Assembly (NCBI GenBank): GCA_937959275.1
Contig: CALGLU010000019.1
Span: 1-54,918 of the forward strand
From: an uncultured Saprospiraceae bacterium
GTDB lineage: Bacteria; Bacteroidota; Bacteroidia; Chitinophagales; Saprospiraceae
Direction of reading: 5' to 3'
DNA: 54,918 bases
Part shown: piece after piece, positions 28,449 through 38,275 of the stretch
How the letters are laid out: every line of letters starts with the position of its first letter
Position numbering within the stretch: position 1 is the first letter of the stretch
Translations under genes and position numbers: made by a program
The notes under the pieces: model-generated
What the model was told of the DNA's origin: nothing
Database searches by the model: none
Seen by the model: the letters and a program-made list of their open reading frames with translations, nothing else

Positions 28449-28672
28449 AGAATGACAAGGTTAACTATCTCAGTTTTGCATTCTTTAGTTGAGACTGGGT
28501 ATTATATATAACGAATTTGATTTAACCCCCTGCATCCCCCTTGAAAAGTGGGACCTTTAAACTTCGTAATCACTGAAATAATGTTGCGAAAAATAAATTC
28601 AGAGTGATAACTATAATTATATTTCCTTTATGAATAGTGGAAATGTAGGTATGAATACTCGAGTGAAATTAC
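28449..28672. other. Intergenic, one short G/C-rich repeat
   Basis: Contains one copy of the CCCCCTGCATCCCCC repeat (about 28526-28548), related to the repeats at 43267-43396 and around araA. Nothing else is recognised. Confidence 0.5.
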
Positions 28673-29166
28673 CTAGTGCTCTGTCAAGTATATATTGACT
28701 TGTAAATTCATACTTGAGAGACCATTAGTGACAAATTGAACATCTAGTAAAGAGTATCTAGTTTAGTATTCAAATCAAATTCAAAAATAGCACGCGTCAT
28801 TCTGAACTCGATTCAGAATCTGATTTGTGATGAGCCTGATAGATCACTAATCTGAGTACCACAATCGTATACTACATGCCATGATGAGATCCTGAATCGA
28901 GTTCAGGATGACGGTACAACTGGAAGTGTAGTGTTTAAAAAAGTACGTGTTATTCCGAGCATCTAAAATCCCTATTCGTTATACTCTTATGCTAATGGTC
29001 TGACAAGATAAGCTTGACTAGTGTTTTTGGCGTATTTGCACATGTACGTCGTTACAGAACCGGCCTTGATAGCCAAGGCTATCAGACCGAACCTGCGCCT
29101 AGTTCATGCACAAACTACTCTCAAATTCAACGAGTCAATATATATATATACTTGACAGAGCACTAG
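28673..29166. mobile_element. MITE-like element with 28-34 bp terminal inverted repeats (494 bp)
   Basis: The left end CTAGTGCTCTGTCAAGTATA... (28673-28700) is the complement of the right end (29133-29166), apart from extra AT dinucleotides at the right. No ORF lies inside. It contains two copies of a GAACTCGATTC palindrome (28796-28822 and 28887-28912) and a hairpin, TGATAGCCAAGGCTATCA, near 29075. Target duplication is not clear. The element lies between the lectin gene and trpA. Confidence 0.65.
28796..28912. repeat. Two copies of the CTGAACTCGATTCAG palindrome
   Basis: GTCATTCTGAACTCGATTC... at 28796-28822 and its inverted, slightly different copy at 28887-28912. A third copy is at 33855-33883 inside the trp operon. 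Each can form a hairpin, with paired changes (ATTCTGAA/TTCAGAAT against ATCCTGAA/TTCAGGAT). Confidence 0.75.
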
Positions 29167-29203
29167 TCTCCACAGAGAAGATTGAAATGCCTACAAAAGT
29201 AAC

Positions 29204-29980
29204 TTACGCATTTATCCGGTTGAAAAATTGATCAATATTTTCTTCTAATGTCTGTTCTTCGTTGCCAACAGCTCTGATAAATGCACTCCCAATAATTGCT
29301 CCATTGGCATAATGAAATGCACGTTCTTTTGTCTCTTTGTCATGAATCCCAAAACCAATCAATCTCGGATTTTTCAAAGCCATCCCATTCACCCGCTCGA
29401 AATACGCAATCTGCTCTTCACTAATATCACCCGTCTTGCCCGTAATGCTAGATTGAGAAACCATATACACAAAGCCACTGCTCAACGCATCCGCCATCAG
29501 AATCCGCTCCTCCGACGTCTGAGGCGTAATCAAAAAACTATGACAAACATCATATTTTTCAAATAGCTCCTTATGGTCATCACGATAAATAGCCATCGGT
29601 AAATCAGGAATAATCATCCCATCAATCCCCACCTCCGCAGCCTTTTTCACAAAGTCTTCTATCCCATATTGGATCAACTGATTATAGTAACCCATCACAA
29701 TCAACGGAATCTCCACATGCTGACGCGCCTCCGCAATCTGCCCAAACAGCACCTCTAAGCCCATCCCATTCTTCAAAGCCACCGCACTGCTCTTCTGTAT
29801 CGTCTCCCCATCCGCCATCGGATCCGAATAAGGCATACCAATCTCAATAATATCAGCCCCATGCTCCGCCAACGAGCGAATGATCGGCACTGTACTCTCC
29901 AAACTCGGATGCCCCGCTGTAAAATATACATTCAGCACACCTTCTTTTTTCTGCTCAAATAAGCTTGTCAATCTATTCAT
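29204..29980 (-). CDS. trpA: Tryptophan synthase alpha chain
   Basis: Cleaves indole-3-glycerol phosphate to indole for the beta subunit. 258 residues. Motifs: IEIGMPYSDPMADGETIQ containing the catalytic Glu and Asp, GMIIPDLPM, and VSQSSITGKTG for phosphate binding. It is the last gene of the trp cluster, separated from trpB by 268 bp of repeats, an unusual gap for genes whose products form one complex. Confidence 0.95.
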   Translation of the reverse strand: MNRLTSLFEQKKEGVLNVYFTAGHPSLESTVPIIRSLAEHGADIIEIGMPYSDPMADGETIQKSSAVALKNGMGLEVLFGQIAEARQHVEIPLIVMGYYNQLIQYGIEDFVKKAAEVGIDGMIIPDLPMAIYRDDHKELFEKYDVCHSFLITPQTSEERILMADALSSGFVYMVSQSSITGKTGDISEEQIAYFERVNGMALKNPRLIGFGIHDKETKERAFHYANGAIIGSAFIRAVGNEEQTLEENIDQFFNRINA

Positions 29981-30248
29981 ATCTAATTAAAATCTAAAAT
30001 AAATCAATAGTCTATAGTCCATGGTCGATAGATGTGGATGGTAAAATAAACCAAACTATTGTCTATCAACTAGCTAACTTTTACGAAACGGGCTAAGGCA
30101 CTAAAGTAATAAGTCCATTGTCTATAGTCAATAGTCAATAGTCCATGGTCGATAGATGTGAATGGTAAAATAATCAAACTATTATCTGTCAACTAGATCG
30201 ATTTGTAATTAATCCAAAATGCATCTATCGACCATCAACCATCAACCA
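29981..30248. repeat. Repeats between trpB and trpA
   Basis: Two similar units (about 30006-30080 and 30125-30200) begin TCAATAGTCTATAGTCC and contain GGTCGATAGATGTG. One ends in AAGGCACTAAAGTA, part of a dispersed palindrome. At 30230-30264 lie five ACCATCA/AACTATC heptamers that run into the 3-prime end of trpB. Confidence 0.7.
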
Positions 30249-31445
30249 TCAACTATCAACTATCTCCCCATCCAAATGCGCTATATAAGTACTCAAATCC
30301 TTATCCCCTCTACCAGACAAACAAACCACCATCGACTCATCCGGCTTCGCACCAATCTGGTCCAAAATCGCAAATGCATGCGCAGTCTCCAAGGCTGGAA
30401 TAATTCCTTCTTCCCGCGTTAAATGAAAAGCTGCTTTTATCGCCTCTTCATCCGTCGCACTAAACACCTGTGCCCGCTCACTCTTGATCAAGTGTGCATG
30501 CAAAGGCCCAATCCCAGGATAATCCAAGCCAGCCGAAATAGAGTAGGGCTCCACAATCTGCCCATCTTCTGTCTGCATCAACAAGGTCCTGCTACCATGA
30601 ATAATGCCCATGCTACCCAACACACTCGTCGCTGCACTCTCACCCGTATCAATACCCAATCCTGCCGCTTCAACCAAGACTAGCTTCACCGCCTCATCTT
30701 CCAAATAGTGGTAAAATGCTCCCGCCGCATTACTCCCGCCGCCAACGCATGCCACAATGTAATCTGGATTCTCCGAACCCGTCTGCTCCTTCAGCTGCCA
30801 TTTCATCTCCTCGCTGATCACAGACTGAAACCGCGCCACCAAGTCTGGATACGGATGTGGCCCTACCACGGACCCAATGATATAATGTGTATCCACAGGA
30901 TTATTAATCCAATCGCGAATTGCCTCATTGGTCGCATCTTTTAATGTCTGGCTACCGCTGAGCGCTGGCTCCACGCGAGCGCCTAGCATCCGCATGCGGG
31001 CTACGTTAGGTGCTTGCCGTTTGATGTCCGTGCTCCCCATATAGACCACGCATTCAAGTCCCATCAATGCACAGACTGTTGCCGTGGCCACACCATGTTG
31101 CCCCGCACCAGTTTCTGCGATAATTCTTGTTTTGCCTAAGCGCTGAGCGAGCAAGATTTGACCGATGGTATTATTAATTTTATGCGCACCTGTATGATTC
31201 AGATCCTCCCGCTTTAAATATACATTGGTATTCAATTCTTTGGACAGCTTGGCTGCATAATAGAGTGGCGAAGGCCGACCCACATAATCCTTAAGTAGCT
31301 TTCTGAATTCTTTTTGAAAAGAGTCCTCCGCCATAATGCTGAGGTATTGCTTTTGCAAAGTGTCAATGTTTGAGTGGAGCATTTCTGGAATGAAAGATCC
31401 ACCAAACTGACCATAAAATCCTGTTTCGTTAACTTGGTATTTCAC
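30249..31445 (-). CDS. trpB: Tryptophan synthase beta chain
   Basis: PLP enzyme joining indole and serine. 398 residues. The PLP lysine lies in LNHTGAHKINN, and the phosphate-binding glycines in CVGGGSNAAG. The normal C-terminus would lie near GRGDKDLSTYIAHL; the last residues (EIVDS) and the stop codon are encoded by AACTATC heptamer repeats, so the repeat has invaded the 3-prime end of the gene. Its start overlaps trpF by 17 bp. Confidence 0.95.
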   Translation of the reverse strand: MKYQVNETGFYGQFGGSFIPEMLHSNIDTLQKQYLSIMAEDSFQKEFRKLLKDYVGRPSPLYYAAKLSKELNTNVYLKREDLNHTGAHKINNTIGQILLAQRLGKTRIIAETGAGQHGVATATVCALMGLECVVYMGSTDIKRQAPNVARMRMLGARVEPALSGSQTLKDATNEAIRDWINNPVDTHYIIGSVVGPHPYPDLVARFQSVISEEMKWQLKEQTGSENPDYIVACVGGGSNAAGAFYHYLEDEAVKLVLVEAAGLGIDTGESAATSVLGSMGIIHGSRTLLMQTEDGQIVEPYSISAGLDYPGIGPLHAHLIKSERAQVFSATDEEAIKAAFHLTREEGIIPALETAHAFAILDQIGAKPDESMVVCLSGRGDKDLSTYIAHLDGEIVDS

Positions 31446-32067
31446 CTGTTTGTATATTTAAAACTGTCAAAAATGTTTCAATTAAGTCTTTACTTTTTAC
31501 CGCCGGAGCGAGCTCGAATTTACTATTGATATCGATACCTAGAAACTGATCATGAGTAAATTGGCTCAGCTCAATCGCGTCTTCTGGCCCAATGCCTCCG
31601 CTCAGCAAAAATGGTTTATTACCCTCGTATTTTTCTAGCATTTCCCAATTAAATTTTTTACCGCTGCCACCATATGATTTACATCGCGTATCAAACAAAT
31701 AGTAATCACTACAATGCTCAAATTGTTCAATCGTACTCATATCAAAATCTTCATCGATTCTAAAGACCTTAATGACTGGACAGGATTCGTGTATGACTTG
31801 GCAATAGTCATCGGTTTCATCTCCATGTAGCTGCACATAGTGAAGCTTGAAAGTGTCGATTTTGTTCAGAATAAAATCTAGACTAGCATTTACAAACACG
31901 CCAACCCGTTTTATATGTTCCGGTATTTGCTTGATGCTTGCTTCTTCAAAGTTGGCAATGTATCGGCTCGATGCTGGATAAAAATTTAAGCCAATCATCT
32001 GAATGTCCAATGCCGCTATAGCTGCGATGTTTTGGCGGTCTCGCATCCCACATACCTTAACGATCAT
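31429..32067 (-). CDS. trpF: Phosphoribosylanthranilate isomerase
   Basis: TIM-barrel Amadori isomerase, 212 residues. The catalytic Cys is in VKVCGMRD and the Asp in LGIDINSKFE; the phosphate site is LLSGGIGPEDA. It overlaps trpC by 4 bp and trpB by 17 bp, suggesting translational coupling. Confidence 0.94.
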   Translation of the reverse strand: MIVKVCGMRDRQNIAAIAALDIQMIGLNFYPASSRYIANFEEASIKQIPEHIKRVGVFVNASLDFILNKIDTFKLHYVQLHGDETDDYCQVIHESCPVIKVFRIDEDFDMSTIEQFEHCSDYYLFDTRCKSYGGSGKKFNWEMLEKYEGNKPFLLSGGIGPEDAIELSQFTHDQFLGIDINSKFELAPAVKSKDLIETFLTVLNIQTGEIPS

Positions 32068-32852
32068 AGACGATTGTTTACATCTGTTATAAAATCTTGG
32101 CAGGCTTTACCGGGGTCTTGCATCTTCATAAATCGTTCGCCAATCAGAAAGCCATTGTAACCCGTTTCCTTTAACATGACGATTGTGTCTGGATCATGAA
32201 TCCCGCTTTCAGAAATCTTAGTGACTTCTTGTGGCAGGTGTTCAAAGAGTCTGACACTATGCATCGGATCGACAGTAAACTGGGTAAGGTCTCTGTTGTT
32301 GACGCCAACGATGTCTATGTCGGTCGTATATTTTTCGAGTTGCTCTAGGGTATGAATTTCAAGTAAGGTGTCGAGCTGCAGTGATTTGGCTAGTGCTGCA
32401 AATGACTTGACTTCTTCCTTAGTTAAGATTTCTGTAATTAACAATATGGCATCAGCACCTATAGATTTGGCTTCGATGATTTGGTACTCATCGATGATGA
32501 ATTCTTTACGGAGTAGGGGCGTGTCTACAATCCTGCGCGCGTCCATTAGGTCGTTAGTGTGGCCACCAAAGAAATGCTCATCTGTCAATATCGATATGCC
32601 GCTGACACCCGCTTGGGTATAGTGCGTGACGATTTGACTGACTTTTGCGTCAAGATTGATCGTGGGCTTAGAGGGCGACCTGCGTTTGAATTCAGAAATA
32701 ATACCGATTGGTGATTCCTTTAGTGCTGTGGATAGTGAACGAGGCGTCCTGCTAAATAGCTCTGTAGACTCAAGATCTTTGATCGATTGTACGTCTTTTC
32801 GCTTTGCAATTTCCTCTTTTTTATGGAGGACTATTTTATCTAAAATATGCAT
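32064..32852 (-). CDS. trpC: Indole-3-glycerol phosphate synthase
   Basis: TIM-barrel enzyme, 262 residues. Motifs: ISEFKRRSPSKPTI with the catalytic Lys, LLRKEFIID, GVNNRDLTQFTVD and SESGIHDPDT. Thirteen bases separate it from trpG; in most Bacteroidota operons trpD lies in this place. Confidence 0.95.
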   Translation of the reverse strand: MHILDKIVLHKKEEIAKRKDVQSIKDLESTELFSRTPRSLSTALKESPIGIISEFKRRSPSKPTINLDAKVSQIVTHYTQAGVSGISILTDEHFFGGHTNDLMDARRIVDTPLLRKEFIIDEYQIIEAKSIGADAILLITEILTKEEVKSFAALAKSLQLDTLLEIHTLEQLEKYTTDIDIVGVNNRDLTQFTVDPMHSVRLFEHLPQEVTKISESGIHDPDTIVMLKETGYNGFLIGERFMKMQDPGKACQDFITDVNNRL

Positions 32853-32865
32853 TTGATAATTTGAT

Positions 32866-33444
32866 TCAACAATTGAATAAAAAATTAGACATCATCTTTT
32901 CTCCATCTGGTGTCAAGACTGATTCGGGATGAAATTGAATAGCATACACATTATACTCTTTGTGTTTGATTGCCATGATCTCATTGTATTCATCGGTACA
33001 CGTGATCTCTAAATCTGGCGATAGCGTCGATTTATCAATGACCCAACTGTGATATCTCCCGGCTTGAAACGTCTGCGCTATCCCATCAAATAACTGACAG
33101 GATACATCTGTCAACATCATCGGTGTTTCCACTCCATGAAAGACATCATCGAGATTTTTTAATTGACTCCCAAACACTTCACCAATCGCCTGCTGACCCA
33201 AACAAACCCCCAGCATCTTTTTCTTAGGTGCATATTCACGAATAATCTCTTTCAATAATCCAGCTTCATCAGGAATGCCTGGTCCTGGCGATAAGACAAT
33301 CACATCATACTTGTCCACCTCTTCCAAAGGGATTTGATCATTGCGTACGACATCCACCTGCGTGTCCACCAACTCCTTTATCAAATGCACAAGATTGTAC
33401 GTAAAGGAATCGTAGTTGTCAATCACCAATATTTTATCTTTCAT
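32866..33444 (-). CDS. trpG: Anthranilate synthase glutamine amidotransferase subunit
   Basis: Supplies ammonia to TrpE. 192 residues, a single class I amidotransferase domain with C81 in GVCLGQQAIGE and His/Glu in QFHPES. It has no TrpD fusion. It may also serve 4-aminobenzoate synthesis. It is separated from trpE by 458 bp of repeats. Confidence 0.94.
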   Translation of the reverse strand: MKDKILVIDNYDSFTYNLVHLIKELVDTQVDVVRNDQIPLEEVDKYDVIVLSPGPGIPDEAGLLKEIIREYAPKKKMLGVCLGQQAIGEVFGSQLKNLDDVFHGVETPMMLTDVSCQLFDGIAQTFQAGRYHSWVIDKSTLSPDLEITCTDEYNEIMAIKHKEYNVYAIQFHPESVLTPDGEKMMSNFLFNC

Positions 33445-33463
33445 TTTCTTTATTTCTTTATAA

Positions 33464-33883
33464 TCATGTCACGCCTTCGGCGTTCTTCCATCCATTCCCG
33501 TGATGAATCATGGGCTATAATTATGTCACAGCTTCGGCGTTTTTTCATCCATTCCCGTGATGAATCACGGGCTATAATCATGTCACACCTTTGGTGTTTT
33601 TTCATCCATCCCGTGATGAATCATGGGCTATAATCATGTCACACCTCCGGTGTTCTTCCATCCATTCCCGCGATGAATCATGGGGCTATAATCATGTCAC
33701 ACCTTTGGTGTTCTTCCAACCCACATCCTTATGTGTCTTGTACAAATACCACGGGGCTACAATCATGTCACACCTTCGGTGTTTTTCCAAAACACATCCT
33801 TATGTGTCTTGTACAAAAACAACAGGTCTAATGTGTCTTATGTGTTTCTCTACCCAGATTCTGAATCAAGTTCAGAATGACGG
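33464..33883. repeat. Hairpin-rich tandem array between trpE and trpG
   Basis: Six units beginning TCATGTCAC at 33464, 33521, 33578, 33634, 33692 and 33763; the first five are 56-58 bp apart. Each has a small hairpin that varies in a paired way (CGCC-TTC-GGCG, CACC-TTT-GGTG, CACC-TCC-GGTG), and most have a second, CCCGTGATGAATCACGGG. Further on are two ACATCCTTATGTGTCTTGTAC segments and the palindrome at 33855-33883. No ORF is credible in the gap 33445-33902. Confidence 0.85.
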
Positions 33884-33902
33884 TTAAGATTGAACCATTT
33901 CG

Positions 33903-35273
33903 CTATAAACCCTCCGCTCTCTCTAGCGCCTTCTTTAAGGCCGCCAATTTATTATTTACCTCCTGTAACTCCTTCGTCTCATCTGACTTGATAACTAAGC
34001 CAGCTCCAGCTTGCCGATGTAGCACATTATCAATACTCAAAAACGACCGAATGATAATCGCATGGTTTAAATCACCATTGAAATTGATCATGCCAATACC
34101 GCCACCGTAAAAACTTCTTGAATGAGGCTCATATTGACTAATCAGTTCCATCGCCTTATACTTTGGTGCACCTGACAAGGTACCTGCAGGAAAGGTGTCT
34201 GCGTACACTTTAAAGTTAGTCGCCTCAGTATTTAAATTTCCTTTCACAACAGATGTGAGGTGGATCACATGACTGAAAAACTGGGCCTCCTTAAAGGAAG
34301 CGACATGCACACCACTGGTACTAATACTCAAATCATTTCTGGCTAGATCGACTAGCATGACATGCTCTGCGACCTCCTTTGGGTCTTGTTCTAGGTCTGC
34401 TGCGAGCTGTGCATCTTGTTCTTCATCGCCCGTCCGTCTGTACGTGCCTGCAATCGGATGTATTTCTGCTTCGCCCTTTGTGATTTTGATTTGCGCTTCT
34501 GGTGACGAACCAAATATTCTGTAATCTCCATAATCAAAGTAGTAAAGATAAGGGCTTGGATTAATCGCTCTTAGTGCCCTGTATACATTGAATTCATCGC
34601 CTTCAAACTGCTGCGAAAATCGACGCGCCAATACAAGCTGAAAGACATCTCCTCGTTTGCAATGTGCTTTAGCTTTTGTGACCATGTCTTTGTATTGCTC
34701 ATTGGTCAGCGCTGATGTTTCGTCACCTATCATTTTGAAGCTAGTGCTACTGTATTTTCTGTCTTCAATCAGCTTAGCTATGTCCTCTATTTTAGAGGTG
34801 TCTCCTTCTGGAATATTTTCAATGAGATGAAGCTCGTGATGGAAGTGATCAAACACAAACAAGAACCGATAAAAGTCATACCTCAGATGTGGTGTGAGAT
34901 GTTGATCTTTAGCTGGATCAAAGGTGATGTTTTCAAAATACTGGACGGCATCAAACGTCGAATAGCCAAGGATACAATTGAAGTCTTTGCCATACTCATC
35001 TTGATCAATGTCGAAGCTATCCATGAAGGTTTTGATTTCCTCAACGATATCGAATTCCATTTTACAAGAATCTGCTGTACACAGGGCACCGTCTTTTATG
35101 CTAAGTTCTGCAATCGAATCAAAGCAGAGAAAGGATAGGTGATCTTCACGCGATGCGTAAGCCGAACTCTCCAATAATAAGAGTTGACTATAGTGCTCTC
35201 TGATCTTTAAGAAGAGACCCACTGGTGTGATTAAGTCTGCTTCTAATCGTTTTGATATCGATGTTATCTTCAT
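33903..35273 (-). CDS. trpE: Anthranilate synthase component I
   Basis: Chorismate-binding enzyme, 456 residues. The LLLESS motif near residue 33 is the feedback-inhibition site that binds tryptophan. Catalytic motifs: GSSPEAQIKI, IHPIAGTYRRTGDEEQD, LVDLARNDL and GTLSGAPKYKAMELI. The start has AAGGAG just before the ATG, a clear Shine-Dalgarno sequence. It is preceded by an attenuator and a Trp-rich leader peptide. Confidence 0.95.
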   Translation of the reverse strand: MKITSISKRLEADLITPVGLFLKIREHYSQLLLLESSAYASREDHLSFLCFDSIAELSIKDGALCTADSCKMEFDIVEEIKTFMDSFDIDQDEYGKDFNCILGYSTFDAVQYFENITFDPAKDQHLTPHLRYDFYRFLFVFDHFHHELHLIENIPEGDTSKIEDIAKLIEDRKYSSTSFKMIGDETSALTNEQYKDMVTKAKAHCKRGDVFQLVLARRFSQQFEGDEFNVYRALRAINPSPYLYYFDYGDYRIFGSSPEAQIKITKGEAEIHPIAGTYRRTGDEEQDAQLAADLEQDPKEVAEHVMLVDLARNDLSISTSGVHVASFKEAQFFSHVIHLTSVVKGNLNTEATNFKVYADTFPAGTLSGAPKYKAMELISQYEPHSRSFYGGGIGMINFNGDLNHAIIIRSFLSIDNVLHRQAGAGLVIKSDETKELQEVNNKLAALKKALERAEGL

Positions 35274-35284
35274 ATCTCCTTAAA

Positions 35285-35320
35285 CTAAAAAAGGCTCACC
35301 GGGGAACGGTAAGCCTTTTT
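35285..35320 (-). terminator. Attenuator (intrinsic terminator) in the trp leader
   Basis: On the minus strand AAGGCTTACCG (35307-35317) pairs with CGGTGAGCCTT (35291-35301) with one G-U pair, followed by six T. It ends only about 12 bases before the trpE start and lies downstream of the leader peptide. It therefore fits ribosome-dependent attenuation. Confidence 0.85.
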
Positions 35321-35343
35321 ATATTTTTGTAAAACAAATAGCG

Positions 35344-35403
35344 CTATACTCCCGAATCAGGTTCTAAAGAGCACCACCACCAAATGTTTATTGTTAATTT
35401 CAT
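35344..35403 (-). CDS. trpL: trp operon leader peptide
   Basis: An ATG at 35403 on the minus strand opens 19 codons: MKLTINIWWWCSLEPDSGV. The three consecutive TGG codons, the short length, and the terminator about 24 bases after the stop codon are the expected arrangement of a trp attenuator. Ribosome stalling at the Trp codons would prevent the terminator. I could not identify the alternative antiterminator pairing with confidence. Confidence 0.85.
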   Translation of the reverse strand: MKLTINIWWWCSLEPDSGV

Positions 35404-35427
35404 TTCTGCCCTAAAGCTATGTGTTTT

Positions 35428-35435
35428 CAAATTAA
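35428..35435 (-). promoter_or_regulatory. Possible trp operon promoter (-7 element)
   Basis: TTAATTTG on the minus strand matches TAnnTTTG at seven of eight positions and lies 25 bases before the leader ATG. No convincing -33 element is seen. Confidence 0.4.
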
Positions 35436-35525
35436 CTATCCTCATTTTTTAGAAATAATTATAGAATGATTTTAAAATGGTGGCATTTTCGCCTGTAAGG
35501 TAAGAGTTTCTCCAAAGGGTCATGA

Positions 35526-35745
35526 TCCAATGTCATTTAGTTAAGGATATCATGACACCATAGGTGTCAAATATTGGTTGCACGGCACAAAGTGCCGTGC
35601 ATTATTGTATGAAAAGAGGCTAATTTGGCTGCCTGTCAGCCTTTGGCTGAGGATTTTTTGTAAAAATCGTGACAAATTAATGTTTCAATAGATTAACCTG
35701 TGTTATTAAATTAATTCATATGCCACTAACTAAACGACATTGGGT
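35526..35745. mobile_element. MITE-like element, copy 2 (inverted)
   Basis: The reverse complement of 7410-7632 with about two internal differences. The three hairpins are kept, and in this copy GCACGGCACTTTGTGCCGTGC is perfectly paired. The ends here are bordered by GTCATGATCC on both sides, which may be part of the insertion target. The remainder of 35436-35525 and 35746-35935 shows only AT-rich sequence and further TGGGTCATGACCCA palindromes. Confidence 0.75.
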
Positions 35746-35935
35746 CATGATCCTTTGTTTTTAATTCGCGAGCAATGGGTCATGACCCAATGGATTGCAA
35801 TAATTATGAAACCAGCCCTTGTTGTGTTCTCACCAACAGCTTAAGCATTCCTATAATTATACTTTTCACGCATACATTTCGATATGAAAATGGTATTTTA
35901 ATGGTTCATTAATCCAAAACCATAGTTTAGAAAAT

Positions 35936-36796
35936 ATGATAGTCAAACATACGTCAAGAGAAGAGATCATGAATAAGCTGCGCAAAAAAAAAGAAGATCG
36001 GATTCCGATTTTTATTGCTAGTGCAGGGAGCGGCTTGGTCGCACAGTTATTAGAGAAGGCAGGAGTCGATTGTATCAATACATTCTCAGGTGCTCGGCTA
36101 CGTGCCAATGGGATGGGGACGATGGCTATGATGTGGCCTATTCTTGATTCTAACAAACAAACATTGGACTACACCCGCGAGGATATTATGCCAGCTATTA
36201 AAGGTGATTCGTTCGTTTGTGGCTGTTTAAATCCGAATGATCCCCTAAAAGATATGAGGATGGTATTGAATCAATGTAAAGAAATGGGCGTGTATTCAGC
36301 TTCGAATATTGGACCCTCTATAAGTTACGTCGATCAAGATAGTGAAATCTATCGTGTCTTAAATAAGAGTGGTATTACTTTAGATCACGAAATTGAGATG
36401 CTAAAATTAGCAAAGGAGATGGACATGGTGTCTATCGGCTTGGCATTTACGATGGAAGATGCCAGACGGATTGTTAGTGAAGCACAGCCAGATGTTTTCT
36501 GCTTTCACTGCGGGACGACACAAGGTGGACTGAAGGGATATGATTCAGGTGAGAAGATTGAACAGGCAGCAGAACGAATTGAAGCCGCTAATCAAGAATT
36601 GCGAAAACTGATGCCAGATGTCTTATTAATAGCGCATGGCTCAGCTTTAGTCAATCCACCAGATTTTCAATATGTACTCGATAATACGTCTTGTGATGGG
36701 ATATGGACAGGTTCTTCTACCGAGCGCATACCTATCGAACAAGCAGTCCTTAGTACAGCAAAAGAATTTGCTGCTCTAAGATTTCCTAACTCCTAA
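35936..36796 (+). CDS. PEP-hydrolase-like TIM-barrel protein
   Basis: A 286-residue member of the phosphoenolpyruvate hydrolase-like TIM-barrel family, equivalent to the C-terminal half of the plant Tm-1 protein. Recognisable parts: SAGSGLVAQLLEKAGVD, FVCGCLNPNDPLKDM, FCFHCGTTQGGLKGYDSG, and GSSTERIPIEQAV. The next gene, 11 bp downstream, encodes the N-terminal-half equivalent (UPF0261). The reaction is not established; a role in sugar-acid or lactone metabolism is inferred from the neighbours. Confidence 0.85.
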   Translation: MIVKHTSREEIMNKLRKKKEDRIPIFIASAGSGLVAQLLEKAGVDCINTFSGARLRANGMGTMAMMWPILDSNKQTLDYTREDIMPAIKGDSFVCGCLNPNDPLKDMRMVLNQCKEMGVYSASNIGPSISYVDQDSEIYRVLNKSGITLDHEIEMLKLAKEMDMVSIGLAFTMEDARRIVSEAQPDVFCFHCGTTQGGLKGYDSGEKIEQAAERIEAANQELRKLMPDVLLIAHGSALVNPPDFQYVLDNTSCDGIWTGSSTERIPIEQAVLSTAKEFAALRFPNS

Positions 36797-36807
36797 AGTT
36801 AACACCT

Positions 36808-38253
<1,446 letters not shown>

Positions 38254-38275
38254 TGCCTATAAAAAGAATAAAAAA

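Noticed and set aside
33334-33887. Plus-strand ORFs of about 98 residues over the trp array
   Set aside because: They translate the hairpin repeats (SRDESWAIIMSHL) and have no independent support.
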